NCBI GenBank assembly: GCA_014529385.2
Contig: CM043970.1
Span: 48,749,279 to 48,813,278, forward strand
Origin: Adiantum capillus-veneris
Taxonomy: Eukaryota > Streptophyta > Polypodiopsida > Polypodiales > Pteridaceae
Direction of reading: 5' to 3'
Length of the DNA: 64,000 nucleotides
Each line of letters opens with the position of its first letter. The stretch's first letter is position 1. The position numbers were made by a program, and so were the translations under genes. A model generated the notes under the pieces. It was not told the origin of the DNA. It saw nothing but the letters and a program-made list of their open reading frames with translations, and ran no database searches. Shown here one piece after another: positions 23,118-33,391 of the stretch.

Positions 23118-23911
23118 TTAGGACTCTCTTCCACCCTCTCTCTAGGCGTGGTCACCTTTAGCTCCTAAAAATAGGGCCTTTATGTGAGAACAATAGCCTT
23201 ATAAGACTTTTTCCAAAAATAGCCAAGGAGCTTGTCTAAATCGTGTATGTTAGCCGTTTTGGACATGTGTGTGTGGTGCATGCCTTGACGAGCTCTTGAG
23301 CTAGGAAGAAGCGCCCTGCAGAGATAGTGCTTGCGTAAGAACCCCTCCGCCGTAGTAGCCAGCCTGTGCGAGCCTCGCCATCTTCATCTTCATCCTCGTC
23401 GGACTGTCGCTCGCTACCTGCGTTGTGTGGGCTTCAAAAATCCTTTGGTATTCAAATTAAAACGGCCTTTGGCCATTGGCTTTGAGCCTTGGCCATAGTA
23501 GAAGGCCCTTCCCACAAGCAAGAGCGACCTGTGTGCCGGCAATCATCCTCCCCTGAGTTCGGGTGGTCCGGTGGAAGGCAAAAAATCCGCACCTCGATGT
23601 GGGAAGGCATACCTCATCAGTCCGAACCGGCTACGAACCAATTTGGCAGTTTAGCACACCACAAAAAAGAACCGATTTTCCGTTTACATCAAAGGCAAAT
23701 CCAAGTATTGGCTATGAAGCATACATCGGTGTTTGCAAAGGCATCCTCAGCTGTAAATCAAGTGCTGATTTTGTGGTGGCTTGGGATTTACAATCCGATT
23801 TCAACTTAGACGTTCAGTTCAGTTGCAGACATCATTAGTTCGATTAAGTGTTGAGACTATCAAAATCACGTATTTTTTTTCTGAGTACTTCTTTCACTGC
23901 ACTGTGTAGCC
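23118..23911 (+). other. V1 untranslated leader
   Basis: About 790 bp between the PBS and the Gag ATG. Small frames only; I see no known motif. A leader of this size is unremarkable for a gypsy element. Confidence 0.6.
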
Positions 23912-25585
23912 ATGGATTCAGATATCAACATGAAATTCGATTTTGAGAAAAGTACTCCCGACCCTGCCAATGACGGCTCGCGACCGGATACTCTTAAGGA
24001 GAGTACCCGCGACGCTACAACAGGAGAAGATACTTATGAATTGCTCGATATTCAAGCATTTCGTGCACTTCAGACATGCATGACAGTCATGGACGAAAAT
24101 TTTAAGGCTTTAAATGAAAATGTTACTAAACTTTCTACTTTAGTCATTCAATTGCTGCAACAGTAGACTAACAGTACTGCTGACACCCACATGCATGAAC
24201 ACGTTGGAACACAAGGACAAGGCCCAATTAATGAAACACTGCATACTCTCACTGCCAAAGAGGTAGATGATTTGTTGAAGAATTTCAAACCACCAGTTTT
24301 CAAAGGCGAAGACCAGGACCGCAATAAGGATGCAGTGAACATCTTTCTTAGTAAATGGGATGGAATTCACGCCTTACGGTGCACTCCGGATGCAGTAAGA
24401 GCTCTGCAAACGAGCATAACTCTGGAAGGCAAGGCCTACAAATGGTGGATGTCTCTCAAGGAGAAGAACATCATACCAGAGAGTTGGAAATCCTTTGAAT
24501 CAATGTTTAGCAAAGAATTTTTGCCTACAAATGAGGCAGATCGGAACTGGACCGATTGAGACACATGTTCCATGTGCCAATATCCATCAGTCCTTGAATA
24601 TATCTCTCACTATCGGGACGTCATCCTCAAGTTGGAAGGCTTGGATACCTTTCAACAAGTACGAGGGTTCATACGAGGTCTTACTCCAGAACTTAAGAAG
24701 TATGTCAAGACCCAAGACCCTAAAATACTTGAGGAAGCCATAGTGAAAGCACATATTCATGATGATCCTGATGATAAGAAAACACATAATAGTCACGTGC
24801 CTTCTAGTACACATAATAATACACGCACTCAGTACGGGCACAATAAACGAAAATTTATAGTTGCTAATTCAGATGCATCTAAAAAACCCAAGGGGTCCAG
24901 GGGTCCTCTTTCTCCTGAGGATTTTGATAAGGTCAAGAAAGAGAAACTATGTTTTCAATGCTTAGGAAGAGGTCATGGCAAAAAGGATTGTCCCAAGGGG
25001 AAATCTGCTGCCCAAGGGAAGGAGAAAGCAGTGCACACGGTGCAACCACTGCCTCTCGAGTCTTCCTCCAAGTTCTCTACAGTGGAAGGTTCACACACTG
25101 AGGTGGTGCATGAATTCTGTCTCACAGCTTCCATGTGGCAACAGGCCTTTGGACCACATGAGTTAGTACGTATGCATGGATATCTGCAAGGGCACAAGGT
25201 GCGCATCTTGGTAGATGACGGTGCTACGAAAAATTTCATCAATTATGGATTGGTGAAAAAACTCAAACTGCCTCAAACTCCGAGTACCCACCACTACAAG
25301 GTAGCAATGATGAGTGGACATGACAGTGAAGTATGGGATACTCAATGTCGAGCTGTCCCATTGGAAGTACAAGGGTACTCTACTTGTTTGGATTTTCAAG
25401 TTATGAACATGGAAAGGGCTGATGTGGTTCTTGGTAGGGAGTGGTTGCATAGCCTAGGACCATCACTGAAGCGTAGCTATGAGCACAACAGTTTGATGTT
25501 TGATTCCCATGGCGCACATGTGTTGTTGTTAGGAGAAAAGGATATACCATCATCACCACTGATTTGTACTGCCGAGCTGATGTAG
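23912..25585 (+). pseudogene. V1 Gag and protease, in-frame stops
   Basis: One frame from ATG 23912 (MDSDINMKFDFEKS) with stops at 24164 (TAG) and 24557 (TGA) and a further TAG at 25583. The capsid-like part has VDDLLKNFKPPVFKGEDQD, KAYKWWMSLKEK and LEYISHYRDVILKLEGL. A CX2CX4HX4C knuckle follows (CFQCLGRGHGKKDC). The protease motif is VDDGATKNFINYG, where DSG is usual, so the second catalytic-loop residue is changed. VVLGREWLHSLG follows, the protease flap-end region. Gag-Pol appears to be one frame, as in many chromoviruses. Confidence 0.88.
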
Positions 25586-26773
25586 CTCGTTTCTGATAAT
25601 GAAATAGAACAGGCTTTCTTGTGTTACTCACTGTCTCATTTTCTTTCCAATCTTGAGTTTGTTTAACATTCCTCAACGCCGCATGCTTCTCTCTCCTCTA
25701 TTCCACCAATTTCTAATTCTACACAAGCAAACGTTGCTAATCAGTTACAAAAATTGTTAAAGGAATTTCAAGATGTTTTTCCTAATGATTTTCCATCAGG
25801 TTTACCGCCGACACGTTCAGTGCAACATGGCAGTGACGTGGCTGTAGGCTATAAGCCTGTTAGTAAACCACCATACCGTATGAGTTACTCAGAGGCTGTT
25901 GAAGTGGAACATCAGCTTGCTGTCTACCTTAGCAGAGGGTTTATACAACCCAGTTCTTCACCATGGACTTCACCTATACTTTTGGTGAAGAAAAAGGATG
26001 GTAGTATACACATGTGCGTAGACTACCGGGGCTTAAATGCGGTGACAATTAAGAACAAATACCCATTGCCAAGAGTCAATGAGTTATTTGATAAGTTAAC
26101 GCATTAACGAATTTTTTCAAAAATTGATTTGAGGTCAGGATATCACCAAGTCCGTATTCGGCTTGTTGATATACCTAAGATTGCATTCCGAACACGGTTT
26201 GGACATTACGAGTTTTTGGTGATGCCCTTTGGGTTAACCAATGCGCTCGCGACATTCATGACACTTATGGATAGTGTCTTGAAACCATATCTGGGCAAAT
26301 TTGTCATCGTGTTCCTCAAAGACATTCTAGTTTATAGTGCTTCTGAAGAAGAGCACTTACAACATCTCAGACAGGTGTTTGAGTTGTTACGTGCAAACAA
26401 GTTATATGCCAAGGAATATAAGTGTGATTTTCTCAAAGAAGAAATTCATTATTTAGGGCATGTCATTTCAGCTAATGGCCTATACATGGATCAATCCAAA
26501 GTGGATACCATCCGGAAATGGCCACCACTAAAAAATCTGGAAGAATTCCAGATCTTTTTAGGCTTTGCAGGTTTTTATCGACGGTTCGTTAAAAACTATG
26601 CTCACCTTGCTGTACCTATGACGGACCAACTAAAAGACAAAGGTAAGGCTTTTCAGTGGGGTTCCGCTCAACAACAGAGTTTTGAAACATTCAAAGATGC
26701 ATTAGCTACAGCTCCTATACTGGCCATTTTTCGATCCTTTGAAACCATTCATTTTGGAAACGGATGCCAGTGA
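25586..26773 (+). pseudogene. V1 reverse transcriptase
   Basis: Continues in the same frame as Gag-PR. Classic gypsy [51 protein letters not shown] (motif A), [13 protein letters not shown] (motif B). Motif C reads VFLKDILVY where FLDDILVY is expected, so one catalytic Asp is lost. Then [22 protein letters not shown] and [19 protein letters not shown] at 26105 interrupts the frame. A shift at about 26754 moves into the RNase H frame. Confidence 0.92.
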
Positions 26774-27071
26774 ACGTGTTATTGGAGCAGTCCTGTTACA
26801 AGATGGACGGCCAATTGCATTTGAAAGTAAGAAGCTGGATGCAGCTTAGCAGAATTATTCTACTTACAAACATGAACTCTATCCAATAGTGTCTGCCTTA
26901 AAGACATGGCGTCACTATTTGTATGGTGCTCAGTTCGAGATTGTGTTTGACCATGAAAGCATCAAATGGTTTACACAACAAACAGATTTAAAGGGTTGAA
27001 AAGCTAGGTGGGCCGAGATCCTTCAAGAATATGACGCCAAGTTAAGGTATCGCAAAGGCCGATACAATATA
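26754..27071 (+). pseudogene. V1 RNase H
   Basis: Read in a new frame from 26754: [18 protein letters not shown], then NYSTYKHELYPIVSALKTW and FDHESIKWF, the conserved gypsy RNase H blocks. Stops occur at 26848 (TAG, where Gln is usual) and about 26996 (TGA, where Arg is usual in LKGRKARW). Too short and broken to function. Confidence 0.85.
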
Positions 27072-28663
27072 GTGGCAGATTCTCTCAGTCGAATGCCAGA
27101 GATCAATTCACTATTGTTCACGGAACTTTGTAGTGAATTTTTAGAGTCTCTCAAGGGCAAATATGAGCAAGATGAAACATATTCCAAAGTGTGGAGCCAT
27201 GTTCAAAAGAGGGATCCTTTTCACTCCAATGCAGGTAGTGCGCAGTTAACCTCCACACCTAGTTCTCCTTTATCAAGTGATGAACTACAGCGATGGAAGC
27301 ATTTTACCATTGACAATGGGTACCTACTCCACAAGGGGAGAGTTTGTGTACCGACGAACACAGACATTCGGCGCCAAATTCTTTATGAATGTCATGATAG
27401 TCCAAGTGTAGGGCACCCGAGGATTAGAAAAACTTACTCTCTCATAAGACGACAGTTTTACTGGCCAGGTCTCCATGGCTTTGTTCAAGCTTATGTCTTG
27501 CATTGCCAAAAATGTCAAGTAAACAAAGTAGAGCACTTGAAAGCAGGAGGACTCTTATATCCATTGGAAATTCCCAATGGAAAATGGGAAAGTATCTCCA
27601 TGGATTTCATAGTAGGTTTACCAACCACTCTACGAGGTCATGACTCAATATGGGTGGTCGTAGACAGGTTGACTAAACTATGTAAGTTTATTCCAACCAA
27701 ATCAACGGTTAAGACACCAGAACTAGTAAAATTATTTGTGGACAATCTATACAAATTGTATGGGTTGCCAAGTAATATTGTTAGTGACCGTGACCCAAAG
27801 TTTAACAGCCACTTCTGGAGAGCTGTATTTAAACGCTTGGGTACACAACCTCAATACAGCTGACCATCCAGAAACAGATGGTCAAACGGAACGGGTTAAC
27901 CACATGCTAGAGGATATGCTAAGAGCATACGTTAGCAAAAAACAGACAGACTAGGAAGAATACTTACCTATTCTTGAGTTTGCCTACAACAGTTCTAAGC
28001 ATGTCACAACAGGCTTTAGTCCTTTCATGCTCATGTACGGGTTTCAACCTCGGTCACCAGTTACGGTGGGGTTGGCAACCAAAAAACTCCAACAGGTTAA
28101 GGATTTTCTCCAAGACCACATGGATATGCTGAAACTTGCTCATCAGAATGTCCGACAAGCACAAGATCGGTATAAGAAGTACGCTGATGAGAAACGTCGG
28201 CAAGTTACCTTCGAAGAGGGGGAGGAAGTATTTTTACATGTGCCAGAACATTCAGAAAGTCTGAAAACTGGACCGATATCTAAATTATCTCCACGACATT
28301 GTGGGCCTTTCAAAATCCTCAAGCGAGTTGGTGATCGTGCCTACAAACTACTACTACCATCACACTCTCGCATTCATCCGGTGTTTCATGTAAGCCATTA
28401 ACGAAAACGGTTACATGGGGATGACAACGTCATTGACCAACAGGTTTTGGTCGATTACATTGAACCTCCTACGTTACCGCATGAACCTGAACGTGTTATG
28501 GATTATCATGAGTTGTGTACACACCATCATGTACGACAACAAGCCTTAATCAAGTGGAAAGACTAACCTGAAGAAGGTACCACTTGGGAAAACATTAGTG
28601 TTCTTAAGAAGAAGTTTCCCACTTTTGTTTTCGAGGACGAAAACTCTTCTTTAAGGGGGGAGT
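27072..28663 (+). pseudogene. V1 integrase with chromodomain-like C terminus
   Basis: HHCC finger (HDSPSVGH and CQKC), catalytic Asp in SMDFIVGLP and VSDRDPKF, Glu in [12 protein letters not shown] one-frame shift at about 27855 separates D2 from E. Next come FAYNSSKHVTTGFSPFMLMY and the GPF module (CGPFKILKRVGDRAYKL). After a stop at 28399 come DYIEPP, VRQQALIKWKD, TTWENISVL and FPTFVFEDE, which match the chromodomain that defines chromoviruses and directs insertion to marked chromatin. Stops also at 27952 and 28564. Confidence 0.9.
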
Positions 28664-28665
28664 AA
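28651..28665 (+). other. V1 polypurine tract
   Basis: TTAAGGGGGGAGTAA directly before the 3' LTR. Confidence 0.85.
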
Positions 28666-28837
28666 TGTCAAGACACGGGTCATGTACCCTAAGAACTAGG
28701 CTAGTCAAGGACTACGGCCAAGGACCGGGCTAGGCAGTGTGGACAGGGGATCCGTCTATGGCAAGGGGCTAGGAGCCCGCCTATAAAGGGAGGTTGGGAG
28801 GAGGATCCACAGGAGCCTAGTTGCCTAGTTTCTTACA
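28666..28837 (+). repeat. V1 3' LTR (172 bp)
   Basis: Begins TGTCAAGACACGGG and ends TTTCTTACA, the same length as the 5' LTR. TATAAAG at 28782-28788. Confidence 0.95.
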
Positions 28838-29153
28838 AATCTCTCTTGCAAGCTTCATCTCTATTCGTAACCTCTTCTATGCTAGGCTTAGGGCAAAAGG
28901 ATATCCCTCCCCCCTATTGAAAGCTTGCTTTCTCCACCTTTCCTATGATCTAAGACCCTCTCTCCTTCAAAAAATGTCCAAAACCAAACCTTCTCCTACC
29001 ATCATCAAGATTCCTTTCTCACCTCTAATCCGCCATCTCAACTTATCTCTTTCCATTAACCAACCCGTCACAAATCTGCTTAAATCCAGCACAGACCTCG
29101 CGCACTTACCTAGACCTTCGATACATTGGATGAAGTGGCGGCTCCCGGCCTAG
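28838..29153 (+). pseudogene. PLE-A, part 2 (thumb region and end of ORF)
   Basis: Continues the frame interrupted at 22932: SFISIRNLFYARLRAKGYP, FLHLSYDLRPSLLQKMSK, STDLAHLPRPSIHWMK, then a stop at 29151. PLE-B has the same block. The frame ends only a few residues after this stretch, with no GIY-YIG endonuclease domain, so the RT ORF seems to terminate here naturally. The first five bases are the V1 target duplication. Confidence 0.82.
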
Positions 29154-29430
29154 CACTACCACGTCGCTGCCTGTTTCAGGTGGCGGGTCCAACAGTCACG
29201 GCGCTACAGCAATGCAATTTGTTGCCAATTTCAAGGGCGGGTCCCAGCCTGCGTGATGTAGTTACGGCACTACAGCGTAGTTGCCTTTTTTCAAGTGGCG
29301 GGTCCCAGCCAGCGTACTACAACGGCGCTGCCTTTTTTCAAGTGGCGAGTCCCAGCCAGCGTTAAGCAGCTATGGTGTTGTCCGTGTGGAGATCCCAGCC
29401 CGCATATTACGCTGTTTGTTGCGCAGACCT
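29135..29430 (+). repeat. Degenerate tandem repeat, six units of about 45-60 bp
   Basis: Units begin GTGGCGGCTCCC, GTGGCGGGTCC, GGGCGGGTCCC, GTGGCGGGTCCC, GTGGCGAGTCCC and GTGGAGATCCC at about 29135, 29180, 29235, 29295, 29342 and 29386. Most carry a CAGCCAGCGT-like word and a CGGCGCTAC/CTGCC word. The array follows directly on the PLE-A stop codon, so it may be the PLE 3' region. Confidence 0.8.
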
Positions 29431-29944
29431 GGCGGCGACGTCAACTCGCTCCATCTCCTGCACTGGGTAAAGCTCTAATGGCGGCTCCCAACCCTATGCA
29501 GCATGCATGTGGCTTAGTCTAGAAGGAGGCCCCAACTTTGAAAGCATAGGAAGGCAGCCCAAAGTTGAGAAGCCAAGCTTTCGAGCCAGTTGCTAAGCAG
29601 TACCTCTCTAGTCGATTGCTCGCACCTATAGTTTGAAAGGTTTGGGGCATTCACAGGTCCACTCACGTCCGCTTCCCCAAGGGAGCTGGTGGAACTTAGC
29701 CTCTTGCGCTCAACGCAGTGGAAATCACCTTACTTGGAAGCCTTCCCTGCATTTTCTTCTCCATCAACTGCGCCCTCAACCGGAAACCTTTACTCTCCAA
29801 CAAAGCAGTGCTTATATTACTTTTTAAAACCTCAAGAGTAACCAGTCACCGAATCCAGCATAGTAAAAACCCCTTTTTTTTCCTCTCGGTGCCAAGTAAC
29901 CTCCTTGCCAAACCTTTTTTCTTTTTTCTTTTTGAGGAATCCTT
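29431..29944. other. Spacer between PLE-A and PLE-B
   Basis: About 510 bp without a convincing frame. If the two PLE copies are a tandem pair, this plus the preceding repeat would be the shared 3'/5' untranslated region (pseudo-LTR of PLEs). Confidence 0.45.
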
Positions 29945-31170
29945 ATGGCGACACCTTCCCATGTTTCGGCATCGACCTTGCGATCAAACCTTACACAATT
30001 GACAATAGAAGGTAACCCTAATGCTTTACTTCCGGCTCTTTCACTCCCGGCTCCGTCCATTCCGGCCTCCCCTATCTCCAATATGGCGGGCCACACCACA
30101 AATACTCTAACGTCCACATTCGCCTCCCCGGCCCCTACAATTCCCTTGAAACCCAATACCCTTCCTATGGGCAAATCTACTTTTCCCGGCTTTACCTCGG
30201 CAACTAACCTCATCAACCTATCCTCCCAAATGTCATCTCTTCCCACCTCCTCAAAAAAAAACCCTCTTTAGCTCGGAAGAAATCCTCGGCCTCATCGCTA
30301 ACTTACCGCTTGAAGATCTTGATCAACTCTCCCTTCCAGGGACAAAAAACATCGGCTTCACTAATCATCTCGGCCTTACTAACTCTCCTCAAACCATACA
30401 TGGCGGCATCTTTTCCAACTCTCCACAAACCATGCATGGTGGCATTCTCTCCAACACTACACAAAGTGGCCTCCTCGCAAGTCCTCCCCTTGCTTTTCCC
30501 TCCTCTTTTGGTTCTCTCTCCGCAAGCTCTTCCTCCATTGCGGTTGCCCCCCCCCCCCCATTCTACCCCAAATCGAAAAGCCCTTGGAATTCAATAAAAT
30601 TGTTTCCCTCTCCTTGGAAGAGTTTACGGCCCTCAATCATAAGCTTAGCAAAGCCAAATCACACCTTTCTCATCTACAAAATCTTCACTCCATTCAAAAA
30701 GCCCCACATAGCCTTTGTATGAAGCCTCCTCGCCTTACCTTGGATGACTCTCAAGCTCAAGCACTCTTATGCGCCAAGCTTAATGCTCTCAATATCCAAT
30801 TCCAATTAGATTGCACTAAAGCTTACATCCAAGCCCAAGAGCTACTTGTCAATAACCTCCAAAAAACCTTTGATGAGTATCGTGATCTTGTGGAAGAGAG
30901 GCTTTCAGACCTTACCAAAAAGCTTGCACCCATCTCTTTCCCAATGGTGATACCCACAACTTGGGAGAATCGTCTTTTTCTTTGGAAGCAAACCTCCCTC
31001 AATGAATTTGATGCACATCTTCAAAATGAGATACTCCAAGCTCATTTAGCCTCTTCCTTAAGCTTAGCGGCACACAATGCTAGGAAGAGGTCCCAATCTG
31101 CCATCTTGGAAGAAGTAGAGTCTCTACCTAAGGAGGAAACAGTGGGTGAATTGGTACTTCATGAAGTCAC
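29945..31170 (+). pseudogene. PLE-B N-terminal coding region
   Basis: ATG 29945 opens a Ser/Pro/Thr/Asn-rich frame (MATPSHVSASTLRSN). A shift at an A-run (30252-30260) moves it to EEILGLIANLPLEDLDQL and two copies of SPQT(I/M)HGGI(F/L)SNS-like words. A second shift at the C-run near 30550 returns to a helical region with QAQALLCAKLNALNIQFQL, LVNNLQKTFDEYRDL and TTWENRLFLWKQTSL. It lies in the same orientation as the RT and is interrupted by copia A at 31171, then continues at 34970. I recognise no domain. It could be an ORF1-like or N-terminal extension of the PLE. Confidence 0.55.
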
Positions 31171-31359
31171 TGAAGGAGATCGGGGAGCACCACAGATGGA
31201 GAGTGAGAGAGAGAGAGAAGGAGACACACACGATGTGGGTGGGGAGACTCTAAAGAGTGACCAGCCCCCTATACACTTATGCTATGTATAAGGTATACAA
31301 GTCAGTGGATGCCCAGACTCTGGGCGGCCGGGCAAGGCACAGACACCTATACCCCAACA
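31171..31359 (-). repeat. Copia A 3' LTR (189 bp)
   Basis: Starts TGAAGGAGATCGGGG on the plus strand and ends CCCCAACA. The inner boundary is marked by the polypurine tract. Confidence 0.92.
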
Positions 31360-31373
31360 ACCTCCCACTTAAA
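31360..31373 (-). other. Copia A polypurine tract
   Basis: ACCTCCCACTTAAA on the plus strand, so TTTAAGTGGGAGGT before the 3' LTR. Conserved in B and in the element at the right edge. Confidence 0.85.
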
Positions 31374-31405
31374 GGCGACTGTGCCTTTAAGCAAGGGAAC
31401 CTAGT

Positions 31406-32245
31406 CTAAAGACTACAAAAGGTGAGAGAAAACCGCTCGCAACCGATGCCCAGTGGCTGGCTGTGATCGTGTACATCCGGCTGTCTTGCTCCCGTGTAAG
31501 TCCATACACCACCAGACGTACCGCACACGTACTGCAAGTATGTACGCAATACCTGCATATCTCCCTCGTGCACTATGCCATCATCAGTCAACAAATGACT
31601 GACAACCCCAACTGCAAATGCTCCCACTGCAGCTGTGATATCTGGTCTCAAGATCAACATCTCATACATGAGACCACCGAATGCCGATGCAATGCTAGTG
31701 GGCCCTACTAGCTCTACGGAGCATGCATCAACATATATATCCCTGGCAATAGGTATCTCTGACTGACAAGGCGTGTCAGCCACATGCATCTCCTGACTGT
31801 CCTCAAAAGACGCATCAACCTGTCATGCAACCTCAGAGCAAACCAGCTGCTGTAGGTGTCTGCTGGAAGACATATCCTGCACAACTATATCCCCATGCTC
31901 ACTGTCGAGCATAGAAAGGAATGACTGCATAATCGCTGACATCTCAGCCTCCTCTGCAATCATCCACTGCAAACATGACCACTCAATCTGTTGTGACTCA
32001 CGAGAGCTCTCATGCTCTAACTTCGTATGCATAGACTCTTGCACAACGTCCTCCTGTCGTGACTCACTAGAGCAAGACCGCTCTACCTGTCTATCCTGCA
32101 TAGAAGTATCTCGCACAACTGACTCTTTGCTTTGCTTAGTCACTAGCAAAGCATGCATGTCTGACTCTGTCACCTCTCTGTGTGACTGCTCAAGTCGTGC
32201 CCCAACTGTGTGCACAACGAGCTCACTACTCTGCACTCCATGCAA
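31406..32245 (-). pseudogene. Copia A acidic spacer and RT/RNase H remnant
   Basis: Two frames (31823-32245 and 31406-31789). The first is Glu/Ser/His-rich (MHALLVTKQSKESVV, ESSRESQQIEWSCL) with no domain I can name. The second contains GGLMYEMLILRPDITAAVGA, then DMQVLRTYLQYVCGT and GVWTY, which match the block that joins RT and RNase H in copia Pol (consensus LMY...TRPDI...AVGV...RYLKGT). RT itself and integrase are missing between protease and this block. Confidence 0.72.
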
Positions 32246-32251
32246 AGCATC

Positions 32252-33268
32252 CTACAACCCACAAGCAAAAGAGACTCGCCTGCTCTCTCGCCGTCTACCT
32301 GGCTGCATGATCACAGAGACAACACCATCTCTCGCGTGATCCACATGCAATGGGTAACCTGTACCACTCCTGGCACCTCTAGCAATCACTAGCGAACCCA
32401 AATGCATCACAAAATCTCGCTCTCGTAGCGAAATCTGACATCCACAATCTCTAAGCTCACCTTTCGAGATCAGACTCACTGTCAAATCTGGTACATATCG
32501 CACATGTCGTAACAAGTAAGATGCACCACTCGGTAATGATAGTCTCACATCTCCTGCACCTGCTATCGCATGCACCGATCCATCGGTCAAACGTACACTG
32601 CCAAGCATCCTGCTAGAATAGCTACAAAACCATGCACGATGCGGCGTGACATCAAACATAGCATCTACGTCTAGCAACCACTGCGAAGGGAGTGCACTAT
32701 CCACATGTATAGCATCTCGTGCATAGCTCGAGGTAAAAGTGACATCCCCGTCACTAGTATACTCTGACACTACATGTGCCTCAACTGTCAAAGCAACTGA
32801 GTCCATGGCATCACTACATACATCTCTGAGATTGCCATGTCTCCTACGATGTCGCATACGACGAAAACAACGTCGTCTAATGTGTCCAGAATGACCACAA
32901 TACCAACATGTCACCTGTCGACATGCTCGTGAATGTACATATCTCACACGAGTCCGTGATGACTCAGATCTATCATACATATCATGTAATCTGCGCCAAA
33001 GTGCTCTCGAAGTAGTCTCATACATAACAAGAGCATATACAGATTTCGCAAGGTGCAAAGAGAGCGTAGATAGTGACATCTCCTCTAGCTCCTGCCACTG
33101 ATCGTCAGAAATGTTTGAAGGTCTCCCTGCATCACCACTCAATGGTCGATGCAACCCTCGCTGTGTCAATGCATCAAGCATACACTCTCTCCATGCCGCA
33201 AAGTCTGACCCATCAAACACGCGCATCTGTGAGAGGTCACAATCTGATCGATCACCTGTCTCTGCCAT
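32252..33268 (-). CDS. Copia A Gag-protease, protease active site lost
   Basis: About 338 residues from ATG 33268 (MAETGDRSDCD). The frame is also open upstream to 33391 through a hydrophobic stretch, but the MAETG start is the usual copia style. Gag has FDGSDFAAWRECMLDALTQ and ALWRRLHDMYDRSESSRTR, then a CX2CX4HX4C knuckle (CWYCGHSGHIRRRC) followed by an Arg-rich tract. The protease has QWLLDVDAMFDVTPH where copia has WxxDSGAxxHMT, so the catalytic DSG is DVD. Later parts (VRYVPDLTVSLISKG, GCQISLRERDFVMHLG) are well preserved. Frame intact, chemistry probably dead. Confidence 0.85.
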   Translation of the reverse strand: MAETGDRSDCDLSQMRVFDGSDFAAWRECMLDALTQRGLHRPLSGDAGRPSNISDDQWQELEEMSLSTLSLHLAKSVYALVMYETTSRALWRRLHDMYDRSESSRTRVRYVHSRACRQVTCWYCGHSGHIRRRCFRRMRHRRRHGNLRDVCSDAMDSVALTVEAHVVSEYTSDGDVTFTSSYARDAIHVDSALPSQWLLDVDAMFDVTPHRAWFCSYSSRMLGSVRLTDGSVHAIAGAGDVRLSLPSGASYLLRHVRYVPDLTVSLISKGELRDCGCQISLRERDFVMHLGSLVIARGARSGTGYPLHVDHARDGVVSVIMQPGRRRESRRVSFACGL

Positions 33269-33391
33269 GAGCACAATGTAGCAAACTAGAAAGCAAAACC
33301 ACCTCACCAACAACACCTGGAAACTGTTTACAAATATGGCCAGAAACACAATGTAAAACCTGTGAGACACGCTCCAAAATAGAGCTCCCAC

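Larger units (their letters stand above)
22933..28837 (+). mobile_element. Complete Ty3/gypsy chromovirus V1, degenerate coding
   Basis: 5905 bp with 172 bp LTRs (TGTC...TTACA), a PBS close to initiator Met, Gag with zinc knuckle, protease, RT, RNase H, integrase, a chromodomain-like C terminus, a polypurine tract and a perfect 5-bp target duplication (AATCT). By eye the two LTRs differ at about eight of 172 positions, so the insertion is not very recent. The coding region has at least eight premature stops and two clear frameshifts. It sits inside PLE-A, so it is younger than that element. Confidence 0.96.

Noticed and set aside
29126-29522. Overlapping short ORFs in the tandem repeat after PLE-A
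   Set aside because: They reflect the repeated units and have no shared frame with other copies.
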